Assembly (NCBI GenBank): GCA_003254905.1
Contig: QANU01094673.1
Location: 299,447 to 363,446, forward strand
Direction: 5' to 3'
Source: Nissolia schottii
Lineage: Eukaryota > Streptophyta > Magnoliopsida > Fabales > Fabaceae
Length of the DNA: 64,000 nucleotides
Each line of letters starts with the position of its first letter. The first letter of the stretch is position 1. The notes under the pieces are model-generated. The model made no database searches. It was given only the letters and a program-made list of their open reading frames with translations, and was not told where the DNA came from. The position numbers were made by a program, and so were the translations under genes. Shown here in pieces: positions 11,940-24,010 of this stretch.

Positions 11940-12790
11940 TTAAAGGGTGGTAGCCCGTAGGTGATAGAGTGCTCTTAGCCTTCCACATGGAAGGATGCTT
12001 ATGTGGAAGGGAGTGACGTAACAGTTAATGGAGCTATAAAAATTTTAATAGGCTTAACATAAATCTAATAAGACGTGGTTAAGGTGTCAGCCTCACATAT
12101 GGAAGGAGGCTTATGTGAAAGGGGGTGACGTGACGGTTAACAGATCTATTCAAATTTTATGTCTTAACATAAATCTAATAAGACTATTAAAATTTTTGTT
12201 TGTGTCTTTTTTTTTTTATAAAGACATTTTCTTGCTTGCTAGCGGAAAGTTTGATTTTTTGAGTCATTTATTAGTAACACAGTTCAGGTATAAAATATAT
12301 AAAATATATGCAACATAATATAACAATAACACTAGTGCTTAAGGTGTCAGTCTCACACATGGAAGGATGCCTACGTTGAAGGGGATGACGTGACGGTTAA
12401 CAGAGCGATGTGACACGTTAACTGTCACGTTAAGTTAATAAACACTATTAGTCAAGCGGGCAGAAGGAGTAATGGGGCTGATTTTTTGAATTGAGAGGGA
12501 CAAAATTGACCGGAAAAAATTGGGAGGAACTAAGTTGACCGAAATTGAAATTGAGAGAGACTAAGTTGGGGGTTCATGTGTCTTGCTTGTCTACGTGGAA
12601 GAGGTAACATGGCAGTTAACATGCCACGTTGTTTCGTTAACTGTCACATCATCAACCATTGTTAGTGAAACAAATGGAAGGACTAACATGTTCCATTTTT
12701 TGAATTGAGAGGGATAAAATTGTTTGAAAAATTTGGGAGGGATAAAATTGACCTAAATTGAAATTCAGAGGCACTAAGTTGGGATTTTTT
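11940..12790. repeat. Direct repeats of ~115 bp and related dispersed repeat
   Basis: Three related units carry the words cacatggaagga, tgacgtgacggttaac and cttaacataaatctaataag (near 11970-12080, 12085-12190 and 12335-12420). From 12480 to 12790 a second motif (ttgaattgagaggga then aaattgac) occurs twice, about 210 bp apart. The layout resembles a non-coding piece of an LTR or other dispersed repeat. No gene is visible and no termini can be defined. Confidence 0.5.
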
Positions 12791-12799
12791 TTCCCAATT

Positions 12800-13559
12800 T
12801 AAAAAAGTAAGACTCTCAAATACTTCTCAAACGTAAGGCTGTGACTTAAATGGACTCGACATTCTAAGGAAGCAATTTGGTCTTTGTGTATTGATTCGTT
12901 TAGATTTGATCAAATGGTTCAGATTATAAGTGAAGAAATAATTATATAATAAATTAGTTTTATAGTTAATAATATTTTGAATTGACTTACCAATTTATCC
13001 TTCAATGCTACTCTAATTTTCTTTCTCAACCACCACTTTTAATCTTCTTTCACCGACCCTTTCTTTGTCTTACTCTGGTGGCAGTGCCACTCGCAGTTGC
13101 CACAGGAGCCACCTCCCACAACTCCATCATTTCTTCTTCTTTTGCTTAAACAACCCCCCTCTCGTGGTCCATTCACACACCAATACACGAGCGCATACAG
13201 ATGATAGAGTATCTAAGAAGATGTTCCAAGTGTTTGTTTGTAATAAAAAAAGGGAAAGGAAAAAGGCCCAATTCAGATTTAACTATGTGGGCTTGTGTGG
13301 ATAGTAAATGAAACCCACAATATGGAGAGATGCATTAGAAGAACCCAATCTTCTATGGAAAGCAGTGTGCTTAGGCCTCCTTGGTTTAGCCTAATATCTC
13401 TTGTAAACGAGATCCCACTTCTAATAACAAATGGGGACCAAGACGCTTATGCCGATTATGACGACGTAAATTTGGGTATAGCAGACCCAAAAGAAGACAG
13501 ATTTGAGACGTCAAAAGGGAGGGAAGAGGATCGTGAATCTAATACTGTTGGATAGGGAC
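12800..13559. other. Intergenic sequence without a recognisable gene
   Basis: Contains an 86-codon open frame (13298-13555) whose product I do not recognise. It lies directly upstream of LINE-like sequence and might be part of the LINE 5' region, but no motif supports this. Confidence 0.3.
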
Positions 13560-14110
13560 TCCATTTTTTTGGTGGAGTAGCCGTATGAGTACATACTAGG
13601 TATGAGTAGGCTGTGGGTACACATGAGTATGGTTGGATACATACTTTTTTTTTTTTTAAAAGAAATGGGTACTATTTTTCGTACGACTATTTACCAAAAG
13701 TACGTCGTTTTGGTTTTTTATTCTTCCAAAAAACTAAATGTAAATTTTGGAAAACTCTAATCTTTCCTTCCCTGTTCAGTTCAAACCCGTGAACTCTCCT
13801 CTCCCTTCCCTCAGCCTTCTTGTTACGCCTCCCTTCCCTCAGTCTTCCGTCTCCACCCTTATTCTGCTTGCAGCAGTCGCTTATTCCGCCTCAAGTCCAG
13901 TTCAAGACGCGCCGCCAATCTGCTGCTTCCATCATCCTCTGAGGTAAATCTATGGCTTTTTTTTTTTGTTTTCTTTTGTTTATGGCTTTTTGTTGTTTAT
14001 GGTTTTTTTATTATATAAAATTTATTATATATATGGCATACTCGTACCCTTGTTTTTCAAAAAATTTCGTACCCCGTACCTGTATCTGTTCCCGGTACTG
14101 ATACCCATGC
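13560..14110. mobile_element. Possible non-autonomous insertion rich in GGTAC/GTACC words
   Basis: The left part repeats tatgagtac, gggtac and ggtatgagtagg. The right part carries the inverse words (actcgtaccc, gtaccccgtacc, ggtactgatacccatgc). This inverted arrangement around an AT-rich centre suggests a degraded TIR element. I cannot see a convincing target-site duplication. Confidence 0.3.
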
Positions 14111-14369
14111 AACATAGATCTGATAACGATTCTATTGAGAAAGTAGACAAAGATTCAATGATTGAGGCTAATAAAACATGGGATGCACAGGGGGCACCAA
14201 CACTAGTTAATTTGGAGGATGAAAATGAAACCACCATGGAGATCGTACAAGCCAAGAATAGAGAAAGAGATGAATGGAAGAGTAAAAAGAAAGAACTGAC
14301 GTGGAAGATGAAAGTGCATGCAAAGGCATAGAAGGGCCTCTATAACACTTGTGTGAATTCCAATCTTAA

Positions 14370-16176
14370 ATGAAACTGACTATGTGGAATGTTAGAGGGT
14401 TAGGGAGGGTGGAGAAAAAAAAAACAATGGTATGGAAATTTGTAAAAGAAACAATACCAAATATTTTGGAGATTGTTGAGTCTAAGAAGAATAGAGTGGA
14501 CAAAATGCTTATTACTAGAATTTGGGGAAATAATTATAAGTGGGATGCGGTGGGTGTTGTTAATTCAACTAGAGGAATAATATGTATCTGGGAGGTGGAT
14601 ATGTTTGATGCTATGAAATTTTTTAAGGGTGGTAGATGGTTGTATGTGAAAGGGGCCTAAAAGAAACAAGTTTTCCATGTGCTATTTGTGTTGTATATGG
14701 TCCTCATGTTTTTGCTGGGAAAATTCAGGTATGGAACAAGCTGCAACTCTTGGAGTTTTAGATAGATGTTCCTACGATGTTCGTGGGATACTTTTATGAA
14801 ATCCTTAAGATTGAAGAAATGAGGGGAGAAACAAGTCTTATAGGGGGCAAAAGGAAATTTAGGGAATGAGCTGCAACTATGGAATTAGTGAATTTTCCAC
14901 TAAGGGGGTAGGACGTTCACTTGATTTCATAATAACCAATGTAGTAGGCTGGATTAGATAATGGTTGACACTGAGTGACTAAAAAAAAATTAGAAAGCTA
15001 AAATTGTGGGGGACTAGTGTGGTATTTATCTGATCACTATTCGCTTTTAGTTGAAGAAGGTAAATCAGATTAAGGTCCTAAATCTTTTAAAAACCTTGAC
15101 GCATGATTTTCGTATTAAGTATTTGTCGAAATGGTGAAAAATGAGTGGCACCGTATGGATACCATGCATATTCATGAGAAGCTTAAGTGATTAAAATCAC
15201 CATTGAGATTATGGAACAAAGAGGAGTTTGGAAATATTGATGGAAAACTAAAGATCTTTCAAGAGGAGCTTCTGAAAATTGATAGAGGCAAAGATGGGGG
15301 ACATTGATGAGGCTTTAGAAGCACGTAGGAGGGCCCTAATGATTGTTATTAAGAAATGGCTTGTTAGAAAGGGATAGCTACTGGAAGTAGACATCGAGAT
15401 CCAAGTATGTAAAGGAGATGGACTGCAATACTATATATTTTCACTTGGTGGCGAGTGCTAAAGGAAGAAGGAAAACAATATTGCAACTAAAGATTCAAGG
15501 TAGGAAAACAAGTTGCTAGTGACACATAAAGAACGAAATAAGAGGATCCTATATGAAGTTGTATAGCCATGAAAGAGCTCCAAATATTGATTTTTTGGAT
15601 ATTCTTGTTAAAAGAATATCGCAATAGGATGCTGAGGGGTTGGAAAATGTGGCTACAAAAGAAGAAATCAAGGTTGTAGTTTGGTCTTGTAATTCAAATA
15701 AAGTGCTAAGGTCCACCGGTTTTAACATGAATTTTTTAAAAATATGTGGGGGACGATAAGGGATGAGTTTTGTGTTGCAACTGAAAGTTTCTTTGTGTTG
15801 GGACCACTCCTCCTAGAGATTAACAAGATGACGTGGGTCACTATAATTATCAAGTATGATGAGGCTAAAGAGATAAAAGACTTTAGATCCATAAGCGTGG
15901 TGAATGACATTTATAAAGTAATCTCAAAAGTTATTGCAAATAGGATGAGCTATATGATTCCAAGCTTCGTGAGTGAACCAAGCTTAGTGAGTGAAAACAA
16001 AGTGTGTTTGTGAAAGAAAGGTATATCCATGATAATGCCCTTATTGCGTGTGAAATTGTGCATTTGTTGAAGAGAAAGAAGTTAACGTATTTGATTAAGT
16101 TGGATTTTCATAAAGCCTACGGCCTTGTGAAATGGTTCTTTGTAGATAAGGTACTTGAAAAAATGGGCTTTGGTAT
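14370..16176 (+). pseudogene. LINE (L1-type) ORF2 relic: endonuclease and reverse transcriptase pieces
   Basis: The frame opens with MKLTMWNVRGLGRVEKKK, the classic start of plant L1-type apurinic endonucleases. Around 14930-15055 are DRIMV-like and SDHYSLLV-like remnants of the endonuclease C-terminus, broken by stops and frameshifts. From ~15830 reverse-transcriptase motifs appear: KDFRSISVVNDIYKVISKV (like KDFRPISL..YKI), then LIKLDFHKAYGLVKW (like FKLDFEKAYDSVDW) and LEKMGFG. The frame is cut at 16177 by the LTR of a Ty3 element, so the catalytic YADD region, RNase H and 3' end are missing. With many stops and shifts it is inactive. I infer that the LINE is the oldest layer of the nest. 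Confidence 0.85.
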
Positions 16177-16570
16177 TGTTACGTACCGGCCTAATACCCG
16201 AATGGGCCTCCGGAAGGGCTCCACGGACCATGGGCCCTAAACCAAATATGCGACCCCTATAGTAACCTTCATGGAATAGAACCAAGAATTGAGGAAAGAT
16301 CTCCGGCTCTCGCGAGATAAATCAACAACCATCGAGATCCTCTCGGGAATGACCTTGCTAATCCTCATAGGGGATCCTTAGCTTTAAAAAGGATTGAGGC
16401 CCCAGGTATGAATCAAGTCCCTTTTTGATATCCCATCTAATATATAAAAATACTTACTTGGGCATCGGAGCACTTGCAGGTGCCCCTGCCGCCTTCCTAG
16501 AGACTCGCCGAGGAGATTCACCAGGAAAGCATGGAGTCTACAAGATCTACTGAATCATTACTTCGGTACA
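16177..16570 (+). mobile_element. 5' LTR of a Tat/Ogre-like Ty3 (gypsy) element
   Basis: Starts TGTTACGTACCGGC, immediately after truncated LINE sequence, and ends ..CTTCGGTACA. It is followed two bases later by TGGCACCATCTATGGGGA (16572-16589), which matches the form of the primer-binding site used by Tat-lineage elements (TGGCRCCGTCTGTGGG type). A weak TATA-like ctttaaaaagg lies near 16382. The length of 394 bp suits this lineage. I could not find a matching 3' LTR in the window, so the element is 3'-truncated or rearranged. Confidence 0.65.
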
Positions 16571-16695
16571 TTGGCACCATCTATGGGGACTTTATGGCCT
16601 CCCACACCCTCAGACAACAACCTTTTTTTTTTTACGATCCTAGATGCCACCCAAACTCACAAGGAAGACTTACCGTGCAGTGATGTCGATGGAAA

Positions 16696-16700
16696 ACCAC
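16696..16700. other. Target-site duplication of the Athila-like element (left copy)
   Basis: ACCAC abuts the left LTR terminus TGATAAGTGC. The same five bases follow the terminal ..TTTCATCA at 23422-23426 and again at 24011-24015. Five bp is the usual Ty3 integration footprint. Confidence 0.85.
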
Positions 16701-18258
16701 TGATAAGTGCCTAATTTACGCAATTTTGACCTATTAAAATGACACTTATTTGCTTATGTTTTAAAGAATTATCTAACTTAAATCCCCATATTTTGTGTAG
16801 GTTTATAATATATTTTGGAAGATGGATGCAAGCATAATTAATTAAGAAGAATTTCGTAAAGAATGGAGCAAAAGGGCAAAAGTGGAAAAGAGCTTAAAAG
16901 AGAAAATCAGCGAAGGACCGCTCAGCAGTAAACAAAGAATCGCTCAGCGCATAAGGACACGACCGCTCAGCAATTTCACCTTAGCCGCTCAGCGATTGTA
17001 CCACCGGAGCCACTTGCAGCCGCCACATTAATTGCTTCAGCTGGAGCCAACCTGGACTGCAGCGCCACCCTGCAAAAAGCTGCCGGCGCATTTATTAAGC
17101 CGCGTGAAATGATGACGCCGCTCAGCGATAAAGTACACATCGCTCAGCGGACAAGCCTTTATCGCTTAGCGGTGGAACCCAAACCGCTGAGCGGTGCCCT
17201 CGAATTTTGCCTATAAATAGGAGGCCGTGCCATTCATTGAAGACCATCCCTCATATCTTCCATACACCCTCTTCCCCCATAAATACTTCATTCTCTTGTA
17301 CTTTTTAGTATAGTTTAGTTTAGCAACAAAGAGGAGGCTGGTAAAGGAGCTAGAAGATCGAAGAAGCTCGGCGAAGCCGCTGTCATGATAGCGTGGTAAC
17401 GTGTCATGGTAAGATGGATTTGTAATCCTCTTATTGTTGGGATTTTGATCATTATTGTAGTATGATTGTATACATGTAACTATTGCATATGAATTACTCA
17501 GTTTCTATTGATTCGCTTGAATGATTTTATGTTTAATGCTAGCTTTTGTTTAGTGTTTTGATTCTTGATTTGAGATTTATTTGTATGAACGAAAGTTATA
17601 CTAATTAAGTCATAACCAAGTTAAAATCAATATTGTTATGCTTAACTAGATTTTAGGCTTGAAAGTTGTGAATGAAAGTTACAACTATTAGAGCCGGATC
17701 TAAATCATTTCATCTAATCTTGTTGCCGTAACTGGAATAAAGGTTAGCCATTTTAACATCTGGAATAACGCTGGCGTACTTTGTTAAGCTTGTGTGCGAA
17801 AGTGACAGTTTAACAAAGGAAACCTGTGATCTTTTCATGCGCGAAAGCGATGACAAGTTAAGAACTGGTGGCGGGCAATCAATGAAACGATAGTTCTGTG
17901 TAATAAGTAACTGGATGCATGAAACTATGATATGATTCAATTCCCAACAAGCTTCCGGATCTACTTCTGATTTGTTGCCTATTTACTTTTATGTTGTTTA
18001 TTTACTTATTTAAAACAAATTTACCCAACCTTCACTTTATTGTTTAATTAACTAAACTCAAGAACGGTATTTTTGCAACTCCATGTAGATTCGACTATAC
18101 CCGATTATATTGCAATTGGATCCTTTGTAGATCTGAAAGCCGTAAAGAATGATATATTATTTTTAAACGACTGAGAGTTCAAATTAAGCTTTCAACTGGA
18201 AAGTGCAAATAGGCTTCTGACAAAAGCCTTGAACAACACGTAAATGTGGCTTTCATCA
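16701..18258 (+). mobile_element. 5' LTR of Athila-like Ty3 element
   Basis: A 1558-bp direct repeat starts TGATAAGTGCC and ends TTTCATCA, paired with 21865-23421. The U3 part has eight close variants of CGCTCAGCG (16919-17195), just upstream of a TATA box, CTATAAATAG, at 17211. Relative to the second LTR it lacks a 38-bp segment and carries an extra 28-bp segment (near 17742-17769), so the two LTRs have diverged. Confidence 0.9.
17211..17220 (+). promoter_or_regulatory. LTR promoter TATA box
   Basis: CTATAAATAG lies immediately downstream of the CGCTCAGCG motif cluster, as expected for the U3 promoter of an LTR element. The 3' LTR has the same box at 22375-22384. Confidence 0.8.
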
Positions 18259-18262
18259 AAAT

Positions 18263-18280
18263 TGGCGTCGTTGCCGGGGA
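18263..18280 (+). other. Primer-binding site, tRNA-Asp type
   Basis: TGGCGTCGTTGCCGGGGA starts four bases after the LTR end. It matches the Athila primer-binding site TGGCGCCGTTGCCGGGGA, complementary to the 3' end of plant tRNA-Asp, with one change (C to T at position 6). Confidence 0.85.
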
Positions 18281-18419
18281 GTTGCGTCAAAATTACATAG
18301 CTTGAGTTTTGTTTAATTAAGCAATTGTGAATATCTGTAAATTACTATAAAGTTCTTTTTATTTCGTTATCAACTCTCTTGGTCTAATCTTATTGGCTAG
18401 TGTAAATTTTCTTTAGCTC

Positions 18420-19861
18420 TTGCGAGGTAAGGCTTCTAAGGATCAATTGTTATTTGACCATGAGATTGAAGCTACTTCAAGGAAAAACAGTAAAAAGAAG
18501 AAAAAGCAACTAGCCAGACAAAGACAAGAACAAGAATCAACATCTTCATCTTCAGGAACCAACCAAGAAGAAAACATGGTTGACAATACTGGAGCCGGAG
18601 ACAACACGGGAGCTGGTGCCAATACAGGAGCCAGTGACAACAGGGGTTTCGTAAACTTCACCCCTAGGAACATTATTAGAATGAGCAGAACCACTGAAGC
18701 TCAACGATCACCTCAGATGCAACCTGGCCTGGTACAATTATTGTATGCTAACCCGTTTGCAGGTTTGGATCATGAGGATCCTTATGCTCATTTGACAAAG
18801 TTTTACGAACTCTGTGGGACCGCGAGAATGTCGGAAGCTGACGAAGAATCTATCTTTTTGAGGATGTTTCCCCTGACGCTGATTGGAAAAGCTAAAGAAT
18901 GGTTGTTGGATCAACCACAACATATTTTGTCTAACTGGGATCAATTAGAGGAGAAGTTCTGTGCGAGATATTTTTCAGTCTAAATTTATGGATTTAAAAA
19001 CTGCAATTGCTACTTTTGTGCAGGCACCCGGAGAAAGTCTCTGTGAGGCCTGGGAGAGGTATAAATCCATGCTGAGGAAATGCCCTAATCATGGGTTCGA
19101 CACACGGACACAAATACATATCTTCAGAAACGGACTCCAACAACAGCAGAAACTCATGCTTGATGCTGCAGCTGGTGGACAAATAATGTCCAAAACTCCC
19201 GAAGAAGCAATCTCCATCATTGATTCCATGGCCTTGACAGATCAACAAGGCCAATACCACAGAGGACCCAAAAGAGGAGGAATGCTTGAACTAGGAACAA
19301 ACGATGCAATACTCGCTCAAAACAAGCAACTACAACAACAAATAGATGAGGTGAAAAGAACCTTAAGCGAACTGTCCAAGCAAATTAGAGAAGCTCGAGA
19401 TTCCAAAAGGCAGCAGGTATTTCAATGTAATATTTGTAATGTAATATTTGTAATGGTGATCACCCGTCTACTTGTTGTAATTTTAGGAAAGAAGAAGTCC
19501 AGTATTTGGACAACCAGCAAAGGCCGCCCTACCAGAATAATTTCCAAAGGTCATGGAGGCAAGAGGCAGGACCTTCATTCAATAAAGCTCCGCAACAGCC
19601 ATATCAACCACCACGCCCATATCAGAATCAGACACCAGTTTATCCAAATTCTAAGATAGAGGAGACATGGATCAGTTTATGCAACAAACGATGATTAATC
19701 AAAAGAACCATGACACCACTATACGGAATTTGGAAATACAACTGGGACAACTGGCCACTGATATAGCGGATTTGAAGAAAAGTAGATTTACGGCCAACCC
19801 GGAGTTAAACCCAAAAGACTCTTGCCATGGGAGGAGGTCTGATGATGAAGAAGGGAGTTGA
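18420..19861 (+). pseudogene. Athila-type Gag (Retrotrans_gag) pseudogene
   Basis: The region begins RGKASKDQLLFDHEIEATSR, but the expected ATG is TTG at 18420. Gag core motifs follow: NPFAGLDHEDPYAHLTKFYE, then FPLTLIGKAKEWLLDQP and WDQLEEKF. A frame change occurs at a T-run near 18970-18974, after which the frame continues FQSKFMDLKTAIATFVQ and ESLCEAWERYKSMLRKCPNH. The zinc knuckle CNICN is disrupted by a 14-bp tandem duplication (19426-19453), which shifts the frame away from its expected GDHPSTCC. A last recognisable block, TIRNLEIQLGQLATDI, ends near 19760. These motifs are characteristic of Athila Gag N-terminal and C-terminal segments. Start loss, frameshift and duplication make it non-functional. 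Confidence 0.88.
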
Positions 19862-21864
19862 AAAGAAACAGGCGTCGAGCTAACGACGTTAAACAAGCGC
19901 TGTCTGGGAGGCAACCCAGTGTTTTGTGAGTTCTATTATTTTAGTAGTTTATTAATTTTAAGGTTAATTAACTTTAAGGTGTTAGAATATGTTTTTATAA
20001 AATATGGTGGAAAAAGAATTAAAGGTTATTTTATGTGATTAGATTTAAATTCTTCGGTGCTAATCTTTTCAATCAAGCTTACTTGAAGTACTTGGATTTT
20101 AAATCTAAAAACTAATTTTAAAACCTTTAAACAATTTTCTAAAAAAGGTGCACACGATTTAATTGAAAGCAAGATTCTTCGCTATTTAAGAAATGGAAAA
20201 TTTTGAAGAAGGAAAATCTTTCTAAAAAAAGCACCTTAAGATCAATGACATGTTTTATTTTGAATCCATAAATCATTGTGGGAAATTCTATCCACAATAA
20301 GCGGGAAATTCTGTCCACAAATGTAGGAAATCTGTCTACAAAAGAATTCAAAATAAAACCATGATCTCTCTAATGCTACCTGGAAGAAAGGAAATTTTTG
20401 GATTGTTTTTGCAGGCCGAAGAACAACCAATGAAGTTTCCTAAAAATAACAAAAGAGAGACACACTTCTGGATGACGAAGAGCATGATTCTTGGAGAAGA
20501 TGAGCCTCTATCTCCTCAACACATTGAAGCAAACGTAGCCCACACTGTGAGAAGGCTACATCAAGGGAACACATTCACATAAACAGGGAGCAATTTTAAT
20601 TTTCTAGGATCTTAATTAATTTTCTTTAGTGAGCTTAATATGTGCTTAAGACTTGTTGTTTGAAAACAATGCTGAGTATTAGTTTATTTTCCTTGGGATT
20701 TGATGCATGAACAAAAACAACATATGAATTGAATTGTTTCAATATCTATAATAGACTTTGTGCATACATAGATACCATGAACATGTTAATATGCATCTAT
20801 TTACTTGTTTGCATAAGCATAACCTTGAAAATGTTTTGAAATTAAGGAAATGAAACCTAAACCAAGTAAGGGAGTGAGCCTATACACTAAGTGAGATAGA
20901 GAGAATCACCATTGTTTTTTGCACAATTAAATTTGTTTGAGTCTCTGATTTTGATAATTGTATGGAAATAATAGGAAATGATCAAGGCAATTCTGTTCAT
21001 TAGAAATCAACCCACTTGGCCAAATAAAGCCTACCGTAATTAGGAATATCCTTTGATACCTTATTTTGAGCCTAACATGAGAAATTTCTTGGTTGTTACA
21101 TAATCCCTAAGCTTAAAAGAAAAACAAGGACTTCCCTTAATTTCTAAATTAAGAGAGCATTCAAATTGGATTATGTGCAAAGATCCAAGTCAGGGGGAGA
21201 CAAGGATGGGTAAAAGTGGGAACACACAAAAGTTGAATAAAAAAGAATAGAGGCAATCAGAAAAAGAAGAAAAAGCTTATTCCCAATCCAAAAACAAAAA
21301 GAAGGAAAAAAAAAGAAGAAAAAGGATTGAGGAAAAGAACAAGGAGAATAAAGGGGTAAGAAACAAAGTTGAGAGAAAAGAAAACAGGTGACGACAGAAG
21401 TTGGTTTTCATTGCTCTCTTAATTAGAAATATTTGCATATCCAGAAAAACCAATTTTCTTTGTAGCCTGACCATGTTACAACCCTTTACAAAGTCCTTCT
21501 GTGATCCTTGCATGACCATACTTTTGTATTAAAAGTTGAGACAGGTAATAAATTTAAATTGTTGGATTCAATGGTGACAATGAGCGAAACACTCACCTTA
21601 AATTGGTCCACTGACCATTGTGTGCATAAAGATAATTTCCTTGATAAAGAAGACATTGGATTGTGTGACTTGTTTATGACATTCAAGTACTTATGCATTT
21701 GATCATGTTAAACTTGCTCTATGTTGTTTCACAGGTCTCACGCTTAAACTGTCTGAAATATTTCAATTCATTGCAATAACTGATTGTTCATGAGCATTGA
21801 TCTCTTGTGAAATAATTCTATTACCTCTTATTTGAGGACAAACAAGGTCTTAAATCAAGGGGAG
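19862..21864 (+). mobile_element. Athila internal region lacking pol; 3' polypurine tract
   Basis: Directly after gag comes gcgctgtctgggaggcaac, a sequence type that in Athila elements lies after pol. The whole protease-RT-RNaseH-integrase region is therefore missing. The remaining ~1.9 kb has no recognised coding region; a 73-codon frame at 20361-20582 is unidentified and could be env-like. A purine-rich aatcaaggggag (21853-21864) immediately precedes the 3' LTR and serves as the polypurine tract. The element is a non-autonomous deletion derivative. Confidence 0.75.
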
Positions 21865-23421
21865 TGATAAGTGCCCAATTTACCTAATTTTGACCTATTA
21901 AAATGACACTTATTTGCTTATGTTTTAAAGAATTACCTAACTTAAATCCCCATATTTTGGGTAGGTTTATAATATATTTTGGAAGATGGATGCAAACATA
22001 ATTAATTAAGAAGAATCCCATAAAGAATGGAGCAAAAGGGCAAAAGTGGAAAAGAGCTTAAAAGAGGAAATTAGTGAAGGACCGCTCAGCGGTAAACAAA
22101 GAATCGCTCAGCGCATAAGGACACGACCGCTCAGCAATTTCACCCTGGCCGCTTAGCGATTGTACCACCGGAGCCACTTGCAGCCGCCGCATTAATTGCG
22201 CCAGCTGGAGCCAGTCTGGACTGCGGCGTCGCCCTGCAAAAAGCTGCCGGCGCATTTATTAAGCCGCGTGAAATGATGACGCCGCTCAGCGATAAAGTAC
22301 ACATCGCTTAGCGAACAAGCGTTTATCGCTCAGCGGTGGAACCCAAACCGCTGAGCGGTGCCCTCGAATTTTGCCTATAAATAGGAGGCCGTGCCATTCA
22401 TTGAAGACCATCCCTCATATCTTCCATACACCCTCTTCCCCCCACAAATACTTCATTCTCTTGTACTTTTTAGCATAGTTTAGTTTAGCAACAAAGAGGA
22501 GGCCGGTAAAGGAGCCAGGAGATCGAAGAAGCTCGGCGAAGTCGCTGTCATGATAACGTGGTAACGTGTCATGGTAAGCGTCCACACCTTGCCTCTGAGG
22601 TTCTCTTGTAAGATGGATTTGTAATCCTCTTATTGTTGGGATTTTGATCATTATTGTAGTATGATTGTATCCATGTAATATGAATTACTCAGTTTCTATT
22701 GATTCGCTTGAATGATTTTATGCTTAATGCTAGCTTTTGTTTAGTGTTTTGATTCCTGATTTGGGATTTATTTGTATGAACGAAAGTTATACTAATTAAG
22801 TCATAACCAAGTTAAAATCAATATTGCTATGCTTAACTAGATTTTAGGCTTGAAAGTTGTGAACGAAAGTTACAACCATTAGAGCCGGATCTAAATCATT
22901 TCATCTAATCTTGTTGCCGTAACTGGAATAATGCTGGCGTACTTTGTTAAGCTTGTGTGTGAAAGTGACAGTTTAACAAAGGAAACCTGTGATCTTTTCA
23001 TGCGCGAAAGCGATGACAAGTTAAGAACTGGTGGCGGGCAATCAATGAAACGATAGTTCTGTGTAATAAGTAACTGGATGCATGAAACTATGATATGATT
23101 CAATTCCCAACAAGCTTCCGGATCTACTTCTGATTTGTTGCCTATTTACTTTTATGTTGTTTATTTACTTATTTAAAACAAATTTACCCAACCTTCACTT
23201 TATTGTTTAATTAACTAAACTCAAGAACGGTATTTTTGCAACTCCATGTAGATTCGACTATACCCGATTATATTGCAATTGGATCCTTTGTAGATCTGAA
23301 AGCCGTAAAGAATGATATATTATTTTTAAACGACTGAGAGTTCAAATTAAGCTTTCAACTGGAAAGTGCAAACAGGCTTCTGACAAAAGCCTTGAACAAC
23401 ACGTAAATTTGGCTTTCATCA
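21865..23421 (+). mobile_element. 3' LTR of Athila-like element (mosaic)
   Basis: Starts TGATAAGTGCCC and ends TTTCATCA, followed by the TSD ACCAC. TATA box at 22375-22384. The first ~1.1 kb differs from the 5' LTR by substitutions and several indels. From about 22980 to 23370 I find no difference from the 5' LTR; the last ~60 bp instead matches the third copy at 23785-24010. This mosaic suggests an assembly join. Confidence 0.82.
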
Positions 23422-24010
23422 ACCACCAAGGAACTGCCGGGGAGTTGCGTCAAAATTACATAGCTTGAGTTTTGTTTAATTAAGCAATTGTGAATATCTG
23501 TAAATTACTATAAAGTTCTTTTTATTTCGTTATCAACTCTCTTGGTCTAATCTTATTGGCTAGTGTAAATTTTCTTTAGCTCTTGCGAGGTAAGGCTTCT
23601 AAGGATCAATTGTTATTTGACCATGAGATTGAAGCTACTTCAAGGAAAAACAGTAAAAAGAAGAAAAAGCAACTAGCCAGACAAAGACAAGAACAAGAAT
23701 CAACATCTTCATCTTCAGGAACCAACCAAGAAGAAAACATGGCTGACAATACTGGAGCCGGAGNCAACATCTTCATCTTCAGGNCACTTCATTGTTTAAT
23801 TAGCTAAACTCAAGAACGATATTTTTGCAACTCTATGTGGATTCGACTATACCCGACTATACTGCAATTGGATCCCTTGTGGATCTGAAAGCCGTAAATA
23901 AGGATATATTATTTTTAAACGACTGAGAGTTCAAATTAAGCTTTCAACTGGAAAGTGCAAACAGGCTTCTGACAAAAGCCTTGAACAACACGTAAATTTG
24001 GCTTTCATCA
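23422..24010 (+). mobile_element. Duplicated Athila internal start plus third LTR tail; probable assembly artefact
   Basis: 23435-23763 repeats 18272-18600 with one visible mismatch (gag start region). A single N is at 23764, then 19 bases copied from ~23700-23718, a second N at 23784, and then 23785-24010, which repeats the last ~225 bp of the LTR with about ten differences. It ends with the same TTTCATCA and flank ACCACCAAGGAAC as the 3' LTR. A mis-joined 3' LTR explains this better than a second insertion at the identical base. Confidence 0.75.
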
